A DNA stretch of 64,000 nucleotides from Tomocerus qinae (taxonomy: Eukaryota; Arthropoda; Collembola; Entomobryomorpha; Tomoceridae): positions 21,514,001 to 21,578,000 of the forward strand of contig CM034548.1 in NCBI GenBank assembly GCA_020055645.1. Direction: 5' to 3'. Both the position numbers and the translations under genes were made by a program. The notes beneath the pieces are model-generated. The model was not told where the DNA came from and searched no databases. It saw only the letters and a program-made list of their open reading frames with translations. Shown piece by piece: positions 46,001-58,000 of this stretch; position 1 is the first letter of the stretch; every line of letters begins with the position of its first letter.

Positions 46001-49000
46001 TTTAAAACTGACCCTAACATGGACAATATGTCAAAACAAATTTGACAGAACCAAATTACCGACTTTATGTGCTATGTGATTACAAGAGTATTAATTATTC
46101 TTTATTCGGCTGTAATTTTCCACAAATGGTTGTCTCAGAATAAAATACTATTGAAAATTTGCCAAGATTATTTGTATAGGGATATGCTTCTGCCCAAGAA
46201 GTACCAAAACCGAAGCAAAAAATGGCATCGTACCTATAGATATCTGTAGGCATGATAAAAAGAGATGAAATATGATGAAAATAAGTAATTATTTTAATTG
46301 CCAATCCGGTGATGACATTTATCGTAAAAAGGATGGGACTAACAAAAATTCAGTAGTAATTAAATATAAAAAACCATCATATTTCAATTTGAAAATTGCA
46401 ATAAATTAGCATACCAGTTTCACTTCTTTTTTCAGATAAATAATGGCTTTACCAGCCTATCTTTCCCGTTTTGCCAAAATGTTCCGAAGAAAAGTATGCT
46501 TGCCAAACTGGCATTACTCAAAGCTCACCATCCCTTGTCACTCACTTTTCATTTTCAATTCTCATGCATAAAATTTTTAACGAGCTTTGACAGTTTCATA
46601 AACTTGTGCGATATTTACGAGTTTGTCTTTTGTTATTATCCTATAACTGCTTATGGTGCTTAGAAGTAAGCTTTACCACCTTCAGAAGTAGTTATATTGT
46701 GTAAGGCGATTTATACGGCTGCTTCGAAAAAAAATCAAAATGTATTTACTGTGTAATAAATTAGCGGCGCCGTTTTTCTAGGGCCCGGTCAGTCAGCTAT
46801 TAAATTATTTACTCGGGCAGACCTAGATTAGAAGCTTTAGACGGAGAAACGAAGGAACTTATTGTAAGATAAATAAAGTTTTGGTTTTAATTATGCCTTT
46901 CAGTGACGCAGGAGAGAATACAAAATACCTATACACATATGCTCCTATATTAAAGGAGTATTAGAGCTCATCAAATCCACATTGCGCGTCCAGTCAGTGC
47001 CAGCCTTCGTCATACTTTATCATATTATTATTATGTGAATTCGCAGTCCCACATTCACACTAGGAGAGAATTTCGACGCCTGCTGGAAAGTTTAGCTGAT
47101 GTATGTACAAGTCATCTCATATGTATTATGTAATAATAGAACTCCGATTTGTGATGAGTAAGAGAGAACTGAGTTATAGAGCTTTCCTAAGGGATAACAA
47201 TTGCAACACACAACGCAACTGAAATCGTTACTTTAGCTTGATTTATTGACTAAGCTAATTCTGCAAAGATTTATTCGGGTTGTTCTCTAGCTCTGCTTAT
47301 AGAGATTTGACACAGATGCGAGATTTCTACTAGTGTACATACAAATGCCAACCAAATACGGTTACAGATTTCCTACAGCAGGTGCCCAACTATAGTATCC
47401 CAATATCATGATCTTGTAGAATCAAACCAGCTAGTGAAAGAAAATGCTGCACTTTTGCACAATTTTGGAAATAGGAAACCAAATTGCAGAGAAATTCTGC
47501 TGAGAAGAAAGTAATATGTACCCGAAAAGTGAGCAAAACTCTTATTTAACTGACTCATTTTTAATGGGAACTATTATTCAGGTTCACTAAGGGTGAGCCA
47601 AGGATTTTTCATAGAAAATAGAGTATTTTGCCATGGTACAATGCAACCTCCCCCACAAATTTGTAGGGATTGGAGATAAGACAAAATGCTTGGAGCGATA
47701 ACGTTTATCGATTTAATCAAGACGTTTTATTTTAAATATTTGAGATGGTGGGAGGAATTTTGGCGATCCTAGATCTAGATGCTGTGAAGTGACGATCCAT
47801 CAGAGGAGTTTAATGGAAACTTTGTTTCCGTAATTATAGCCATAATAGATGGGTATATATGGAACAATGAGGACGCATTAATGGAAAACTGTGCTGTGGC
47901 TAGGGCTAGACAGATCTCATAAAATTCACAACTCAGCACTTCCAGGTGTTTGTTTTAAAGGCGTTTAAAATAGTGTAATCTTATAAGGAGTACAAAGAGA
48001 GTTATGTTCAGCTGAGTGAAACTTATATACTCGTTTTAGGTTGGATAGTTCTTTTGAGTTTAAGTGCACAAGGAGGAACATGGATCTTGGTTGATAAAGC
48101 ACTGAGATTTGAATGAAATGAATGAATCGAATTGATTTCTGAGTCGGAGGAAAGTAAATCTTGGAGTTCATATGTAAGTTGAGTGTGAGTGACTAACAGC
48201 ACTTGAATCAGAAGCATCACAATTAAATGCAGAAAAGAAGACGATAGTTAATGTTAACTATCGCTCTCTGTCTCCTCCTTTTTTAACACGTTGAATAGAT
48301 GCAGACATCCATTCAGTTTGGAAGGACACAAGATTGGATAGGATTTACTCATTCCGCACGTGCTCCTTAATGCAAAGACAAAGTCAGAGGAAGACAGAAA
48401 GAGTCAGCAGAGACAAAAGAAAAACTAAAATCAAATCCCAAGTTAGTTTGCTTGGGAGAACTCTGTCTCACAGCTGCGAATTACAAAACCCATATGATTT
48501 TCAGATATCTCCCTCCTTACTCTACTCTCAACACCATTAAACAATACCTACCTTCATGCTATGCTAACTATCTCATACAAGAGTCATTATGTATATCATG
48601 TGTTCTTTAAGATGCAATAATAGTGCACCTTCTTACTCCCTGAACACTATTTATATACAAATGCATAGAATATATAGTCTAGACTGAATATCTGAAGAAC
48701 AATGAACATTGGAACTTAAATTGGCCTACTTATTGTTTGAAAAGAAGAAAATGTGCTTCCTATTTGGGAAACATAGTCAACGAAAAGGCAAGCAAATGTT
48801 TTATCTCGTATGAATAAGTTGTATGGGACGATGTAATGTTTTTATTAGTAAGAGTGCTATTTGAGATTTTAATTTCCTCTATTCCTTTTATGGAAGAAAT
48901 GTGAATTGTAGTAAATTAAAGTCTGTAATTATTTATCTTTGCTGCAAAGAAATTTCTAGGAAATAAACATATAGGCGACACTAATTTGTTGCACTGTCTA

Positions 49001-52000
49001 ATCATTCATATTGCTGAAGAGAAGTTTTTCATTTATATTTCGTGATTCTTTTGTAAATTATTATTTTCGCCATGAAATCAGACACGCAATTAGGCTCCAT
49101 TGAAAAGACCATAAATACTATTCTGACAAACTCGTCGGTAATTAGAAGGATATAGAAAGCCACTGTATTTGTTGTACATCTGTGGCAAAACTGTTCAATT
49201 TAAAAAGATTATTGCTTTGCTTTGCAGAAACTATAAATTATAAGGCGAGGGCTCTAAGGACAAACAAGTTGGGTTAGGTACTTTTTAGTAGTAAGGTTGA
49301 GTAAGTCATCTTTGTAATGTGTATACAAAGTATGTGAGGTACTTAGGGCGATAGATTCGAGGTGTAAAGAAAGGGCAGAATATTTATTGCTGTTCGTGCT
49401 TGTTTACAAATTATTGGAAGCAAATTATAACAAATTAAGACGAGGCATGAAAAAGTTGCACAGCTTCCCCCATAAGTTTCCAAGAAAAGGGTAAGCAATT
49501 ATCGACTGCTCCGGAGTTGAGAGTTAGTTACGCCTTGTAGGTCACACGAAAGCGTAATATGGAAGAGCGTTTGCCCCCGGCAATAATGAGCAGATGTTTC
49601 AATGTAATTCTGTCTCTAACTCTCCGCTTGCTATTTATTGAAGGAAGAAAAACATTGAAGCTCAGTGTGAGGATATTGCAGATATTGTATCTATGTGGCC
49701 GACAAATACATGTGAGTGATTTGGGTTCGATTTTCCAGAGTCTCTATGCATCCGAATAATCCAATCGAAGAGGAGCTACCTCTTACTTGCTCTATAGTGA
49801 GTTGCCCAAGTCACAAACTGAAGAGAGAAAATCTTCCATTGTCACTTGAGAGATTTGATTGATATGATATTTTAGGACAATAATGTAACGTATGGTGAAT
49901 GTGTAAGTTAAGGCATACGGATGCCAAACCAAATGCCATCGGACAGAGAAGTCGTATATAGTTATTAGGAGTATAGGTAGACATCCGTGACTGAAAGGCT
50001 TACAGATGTTGGCCATACCATAAGTAACAAGAGTTGGAACGAGGCCCAATCTTCCGAGTTATACGACCAATACCTGCATTTTACTGGACAACTTCAAATT
50101 GGAGTTGGCGAAATTGAATTTTGTCTTTTTGAGAAAGTTAATTTGGCATGGTACGCAATTAATTCCCTAATTGTAAGACGGGGCTAAGTAATTAAATAGT
50201 AAACAGGAGACTGAGTGAGGAAATAAGTAAAAGCTAGAAGTTGGGACTCTAATGATTCCTCTTTGTATCATCATCTTTAATGAAATCAAATTTTGTGATA
50301 GGGAAAAGTGTTACTTCAGACATTCCTTTCTTTAGTTGAGCAACTTGCAGATAATTCTCCACGCTACTCTTTTCGGTGAATATAAATTGAAGGAAAGTAA
50401 GAATGACAGTGAATGTCAATAGAATAGTTGGCTGATTGAAGAGGAACGCGGAACAAATCGACTGTATGACTGCCATGCAATGCTAAGAAAATAATACAAT
50501 GCAGCACACAATGGATTGAATACACACATACCTCTAGTCTACATTATAATATCGCTGCTGTTCACTTACACAGACAGTAGTGTTTTGTGTCCTCTGAGTT
50601 CGGTTGAGATTTCAGATAGGTAGACTGCATGTGAATGTGAGACTCCTTTATTCAAACTCTCAATAGACGATAATATTATATACCTTCTTCTTCGAGAGTT
50701 TCCTACAGAAGAATTGACAACTTTCAAGTAGGTACCTACCTATAATATGTCAGAAGAAATGAAAAGGTGCAACGCACGGCGAAGTCTGCGACTGCATTGT
50801 AGAAAGCAGAAGAGACGAAAATGAAAAAGAGACAGACAGACAGACAGAGTAAAGAAGTGGAAAATAATCATCGTCAGTCAGATACGGAGTGATTCCTCTT
50901 CCGATCCATCCAAACGCAAGCAATCCAACTCATTTTTATGTAATATCTCGCTTTTCAATGTTTATCTTCTCTAGCTAAGTGGATGATGTCTATAGAATTA
51001 TCAAAGGTACCTGTGTTAGCGGTATTCTATTGACAAATCTAGGCTACCTTCCAATCAAATAAATTTATGCTCATACTGATAAATACCAAGTGCATAGATT
51101 TTCTGTCCAATTCAGAAAGATAGCTTTTTCTTGCTTTCTCATGTCTCAATATGATTTTCCTGGCTAAAATGTCTGAAATTCTTCCTGCTTTTCTTATCTA
51201 TATTAGTAACAATCATATATACTACATAGAAATAATATATTTGAATTCAAGGATTATTCTATGTCTACCCAGTTTTTTCTCTGCCATGTTTATCATTGGT
51301 AGTAGTTTGAGAATATTATTTTACCAAGTCTTGCTATATGGTAGATAGTAGGTACCTAAAAAGGTAGGCAATCGCTACGGTTATCAGATCACTCATTGTT
51401 AGCCAAAGACATTTAAATAACAGAAGGTAAACGAAACCTTATCTGAAGTTAGAGAATGCTATATAAAATGTATGCAGTGATAAGTAATAATATTAGTCTG
51501 AATGAATTTAGTGATGTATGTAAAACGCCATTAAAAATTCTATTAGTATGTTCCCGTCTTGAATTGAAAGGAATGCTTGCTCATTCGCATCCATTAACTA
51601 CGAGTGCAGGATAGGATTGAGACTTTTGGGACTGTGGGACGACGAGACGAGGGTCCCCAGGCAAAGCAAAAGGCGCATCGTCACATCATTCCACCTTTAC
51701 TCCAACCAATGTATAACCAATCCATAAGGGCATTAGCAATCTAATCTTAAGCCCGTACGGCCACACCAGACCACGTTCCACAAAATCCTCTCCATCCCAC
51801 TCCTCATCCACAATTCTGCAAACTGAGAAACTATCTTTTCTATGTCAAGAAATTCTAACTTCTCTGTTGCTATCAAGACTGTTTACCATTGCTAGAACTT
51901 CTAAAGATCCTGGAAGATTGTGTGTGCATGTCTTTAGCATCAGTTCCACTAAAACCTGATGATCATTCAACAGATAAACTTCACATGTACCTGCCTAATA

Positions 52001-55000
52001 CTAATTGAACAAAGATAGGCCTTTTATCTCTAACAAGATGCGAGACTGACAGGTATGCTTATTCCTTCAACTTATGTAAAATAAGCTCTGCCGCACTTGT
52101 TTCTGCTAATAAAATTTCACATACCTGTCAGAGGCTTCAGAAATGTTTTATTTCATATTGTAATTAGTTGGGACAACAGACGTTTCCCTCAACTGACGAT
52201 GAGATGAGAGTCAACCAAGAGATCATATTAATCTGTATTAATACGGCAGCGGTAGGTAGGCAATCCATCTCAAATGAATTTACTGCCTTTGATCGTGCTA
52301 TTGTGTTTATACATGAATTGTGCACGTACTTGCATGTTCTACTATGTCTTGTCTATAGATAAGCATTTAGATATTCATGTAGTTCAGTATGATTACTTGA
52401 TCAATGCATATTTCATGACTGGGATGTTGTCTCCCTTGTCGTTAGTATTAGCCGACGCGACCTCAGATCCTGAGATTCCCAAAAGGAGGGTTCATTTGTT
52501 TCCAGAATATAATATTCGATTAATTACTACAACAGATAGTAATTCCAACCTAGCCCCCTTTCACTTTATCTCGAATATTTCTCCATCCTCACATTTCGTT
52601 TTAATATTATATAACTAAACAATGATGTTGGATGAATTAAATTGGAAACCACATCAACAATACGGTTACGCTTTGTTCTTAAATTAAAATCAACCCAGCT
52701 ACATCTTCTTTAGCCTTTCATCATATGACTAAAAAGAACCACAGTCATTCTTCCAGAGATTTTACTTATAGTATAGTACAAATTGCTAATATAGACAGAT
52801 TTACACAGATAATCTGTAATACTATAATAGCGAATATTAGATATGCTGTTTTAAATTCTGGGTAAAATATTTTTCAATCTGTAGAATTATTGTATGAAAT
52901 AAATCCAACGTGAATATGCTTTTTATTTTGAGAAAAGACAACGGGATTTACATTACATATGAAAAATTAATTATGAAAATGCTTACGCTTAAGCTTTTAA
53001 ATGTTAATAAATGCAGTGTAGTAAGTTTGGGGAAAAGGGACACAAGTATGCTCGGAAAAATGAGGCACTCATTTAAAAAATACAAACAGTTTATTGCACA
53101 GGGAATGAGTTGTCAATATTCTAAGCATTGTGGAGGAAATTCTTAAGCTGGGAGTACTTGATTAGGGATTACTAAATGAATATGAGTTTTGAATGATACT
53201 GGTGACTGACTTCCTCTTCGGCTTTAAAATCATTCCTTATTTGTGTTGTAAATTGATGAATATAAATTCAAATCTCATAGAAATAGAAACTGAACATGTG
53301 TATACACATTTGTGACACAGAGAGAAACGTTGATGATATTCTCTAAGCAGAGTTGACAATCATTAGATTTTTAGATGCAAGTATAGGGACTCGACAACAA
53401 ATCCATAATTTCCTAGCAATTCTCTGGCGATATCTGTATAAGTAATTAAGCCTATTCACTGATCAGCTTAGACGGGAAAAGGGTAGCGGATTTGATTTGG
53501 TTGGTGTAGACATGGGCAGAGTGAGAGCAGAGACGGCTTCGAAGATTGAATGGAAAATAAGAGGAAGCAAGAGAGGGAGAGGAAGCAACGAAACGAAGGA
53601 AACCTAGTTAACAGACAGAGAAAAGTAGGAATGAGTGATAGTGAAGTGATATGGCGAAGAGTGATGGATGAGTGATGAGGAAAGTGCGTCGGGGAAGTCT
53701 CCACATGAATCTGGTATATCTGACTTTTTTAAATCTACAAATATCTCTAAATATTTGTACATAAGTCTACCAAAGTCAATGCTTAATATGCATCTGCATA
53801 AAATATTTTCATGTTATGTTATACATCTATAATATATGTCATGCCTATATAGTAAAATTGTATGCATGAATATTAAATGTGTACCTAACTATAATTAGTA
53901 TTCGTTACTACAGAAATTAATACCTGTCTCTGAGTGTCAGAATATATTCCAGTATCATGTCGTTGGCAGTATAAATATTATTATGATAGCACTTATGACT
54001 TGTGCACACATGTACTTTTGTGAAGGTAAATATTTAGTAGACATTAAATATGTAGACAATATTTAACACATCAGTGGCGATAGTATAACCATTAAGGATT
54101 ATTTGCGTAGGAACATAATGTAACTAAGTATGGATGTGAATTGTACAAGCTTATAGTAGGTGAAGCTATATAAAATGAGATCTGAAATATTATACTGGTA
54201 GTTATCATGTACAGAAATGGATATGCAGCAAGTATTTACGTAGCAAGTGATGGAGAGTACCCGGTGATAAGTACGAGAGTGGGCTAAATGGAGATAGACA
54301 GATAGTAGATATTTTGGGAGACGGAAGAGCGGTCGGTGGCTGTGGATAAGTATTAGAAGAAGACACTCACTGGGTCGTAGTAGCAGTAGATGAGGATCCC
54401 ATGAATGATTCTGTTGTAGCTGTAATTCGTTTAGTTTAGGTAGGTTTTGGTTGAGTTTGGTATTTTATCAATGTGTGTTGTGTGTGAGTGGAGAATGTAG
54501 AGCTGTTCGGAATCGAAATAAAATGAATGACGGCAATGATGATTTGAATCAGGAAAATAATCAAGCTAGCCACTTAAATGAACTACACCAGCTATCCAAT
54601 AAAATCTAATGTTCGCCCCTTTCATGGAAACATGTATAAAGCCAATCTTCACAGTCTGAGATGGTTTCAATGATAAGTCTTCCGTCAGAGCTCATAAACT
54701 CACGGCTAAATGATTTTCAATAGTACTTCCCTATATGGAGCTGAAGCTCTTGAAATCTCACTGGGTTGGCTTGGCATCTCAACTGAACCCTAGGAACTTT
54801 CTACTACTATAAGGTACATCTGTAGTGCTGATATCCATTATTATCATTCATATACAGATAAGTGGGATAATAACGGATTGTATTATACTGTAAGTATATT
54901 ATTATTATATAAGAAGCATATAGACACACACACGTACACATGCAACAACAGTTGAATTCAGAGAGAGATCAGATGAGACCCGGACAGAGGAAAGCAACAC

Positions 55001-58000
55001 TAACAACAGCATTTTAGTAGTTAGCTTTGTTGTGTAATGTTTTGTGCGTGTATTATGCGTATCTAAAGCCAAAGGAAGAGAGAGAGATGATAGTCAAAAG
55101 TAAAACGAGCCCCAGCCCTCCCGCATCATCATCTAGCTAGTAATACTACATCTGATAGGATATAGGATGATATAGGAAGCCCAGCAGAGAGTCTCGTCAC
55201 TATTTGTATGTACTTAACAGGCCAGAAAACAGTACAAGAGTTCTCTGTCTCTCACTTCTTATGTACATATATTAGCGAGGGATAGATAAGAGTGGCGATG
55301 TAAATGTAATAGTGGGATCTGTGTAAGCTTTGCTCATCCTCAGTGAGCTTTTGTCTGTAGAGCCAAGGCGAGGCACCCAACCTCAACCACACTTTACGCT
55401 TAATACGAACATTACATTATTACATTATACATAGAAAAGATTCCATTCTGCACCATTCCCTGTTTCCTTCCTCTCTGCCTATTTCACTCCAGTCCTACAT
55501 CCTTGCTTTTGACTCTTGACTGACTGAGGTGAGGTGACATGCATAGAGAGATGTGAATTAATACATACATAATGTCATTACTCTCCTATACTTTCTTCTT
55601 CCTCCTCTCACTCACTACACACTCCAACTATATAAAAGTGGAGAACAAAGGCCATTTAATAAGTAGGTGCGTACTAGTAGTCATTGATACTTGTACTACG
55701 TCTCATGTATAACTAAGTGTAGGTAGGTATACACGGAATATGTATGGGATGTGGTCTTTTGTCTCTAAGGAATCTCCTAGCTATAAGTGAAGAACTCACA
55801 TACACGCGAGGAAGAACAATTCACAGACAGAAATGTGTGTATACACAATGAGCGTGTAGACGAACTGGAAGTGGACTGGAAAATGTATGCTAAGTAAGTG
55901 GTGAGTGAGTACAATATTATTGGAGACAATGGAGAGCTGTGCCCAACAATAATAAAGAGTGCGAGTGGCGACAAAACAGAAGAGCGTCGTTGTCATCGTG
56001 TTTTAAGTATAGTAAAAGAAGGCCATATCAGATTCCTTATAATTATGCGGGTGTTGAATCTAGACTGGCGCTAAAGGGTTAGCTCCATTTGGTTACCTCT
56101 CTGAAGGGAATAGCCAAAGACGCTGTAGTCGTCATCGCGTGTGGTGCAATTCCAACGCTCGTGCCGAAATTGATATTGACATTCTCGTATGCCTCGACGA
56201 GCTCCTTCTGAAACTGATTTGATGGTGTCAGGGAAGATTTGACACACCTCTACCTGTTGGGCGACGAGGCCTGGCAGAGCATTGCACACCACACGAGCCG
56301 AGTTGACCAATGCATCGTCCGGGGTTTCTGGGGCGTCCCCGGCCAGTTGCATCAGCTCTGCTGGTTGATCCGCTGGAATTTTTGGACCATTACTCGAGAT
56401 GCCCAGGTATCTACAAAAATATTCCACTCAATTAAACCCGGCTCAAAAAATCTGATAACTATCCATGCATATCGCTTATTGTTAATACACAAATAGCAAT
56501 GAGAGTGAGTGAGTGAGGGACGCACTTATAGTACAACCTATCTTGAGTATTTTCACTTCATTCCGCTCTGTCTCAACTTATCTACTCTTCTTATCGCTTT
56601 TATCCTCCTAAGTACTCACTCAACTCCCAGGTTAAATACACACTACTCATCTACTGCATTGCGTCTCGCCTTACTCAACTATTATGCAATGTGCATTGAA
56701 ATAGGTGAATCCTTTGTATGTAAAAGCAATAAGCAAGGCTAATAGGCCATATTATTATTATTTAGTATATTTTAAACCAAGTAGTCTCTATCCCATGCAG
56801 AGTTCAAGAATTGGATAGCATGGCGCCTTAAAAACGAAATAACCATCACAGAGTCTTTTATCAATAGTTGATTGTTACTCGCGCACATTCCGATTTTATT
56901 TTCGAATGTCACAATTCAGAAGGGAAAAAATTTCGAGTTATGCTAGAGAAGGTGAAACAAAAGAGAAACTGGCTTTTTAATATTGTTCTAGTAATAGTTA
57001 GATATAGGTAGTACTACATGAGACAGGTCTGGTTTAGTTAGTAGTTACGGTATTTTTAAAGCTCCAAATAGACGCTTACTGAGATAATAGCAGCTGTTGT
57101 AAAATAAAAACATGTCATTTATTAAGGGTCTCATTCTCATCTATAGCTCTAGAGACAGGACATTTCATGTTTATCGGGAAAAGTTATTTCTTTGCAATCC
57201 TCGGGTTTATAGGAGAATATAGCACTTGATTACTATTTAGGCATTTCTAGCTTTGCATAGGTATAGAAAGTACATCAATACAAGTTTCATAGATACCGAC
57301 AAAATATAAAGAATGATAAACGTTACGACTGTGACTAGTCTTTGTGGCGACGGACAACGTGCTATTTAATTCTACGAGGTTCTACTTTTCAAGGCAACTT
57401 TCCTTCACTGACACTGACATCATACATGAATTTTTGTGTATGAAATAATAACCACGTACATATAATAAACTCGCTTACTGACAAGTAACACATCGCGTCA
57501 GTTCGTCGAACATCTAATACACTTAAGCGCTATTAGCAATTTCGGCATTAGCACGAGAGCCAAAGCAGTAGTTATAGTAGTAGCTCTTTTAACAATAGGA
57601 AACCTGTGAGATGCAGCCGCTGCGTTTTAACATTATCGATTACGTTGACGAATGAAAATGCCGTATGACTGCTGAGCAATAATAAGATCCTCCAAAATAT
57701 ATACAAGAATCTCGTAAATGAGATTGTTGGCTATGCGTGGTCAAGATGCATGCTAGGAGAGTCACAGTACAGGTTCACAGAAAGTAATAATATGAAAAAA
57801 TAGAATATTAACAAATAGTAGTGATGTGGTTAGGGATGGAAAGAGATTATAGAATGCGGCCGGGAGAAGAAGGTAAAAGGTAGACGGTCATAACACAATA
57901 AGAAGCAAAAAGTGGCAAAGTTAGATTGGAGCAGGTATGTATAAGGTAGCCTGGGAAGAAGTGAATGATGCCAAGAGGCGCATCTCCCTCATAACAACAA

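Noticed and set aside
49690..49760. GGTTCGA box resembling a tRNA T-loop
   Set aside because: No acceptor stem, D-arm or anticodon arm could be built around it.
53468..53704. 78-codon minus-strand frame rich in Ser, Leu and Phe
   Set aside because: It is the complement of a purine-rich stretch with low stop density. There is no signal of selection or homology.
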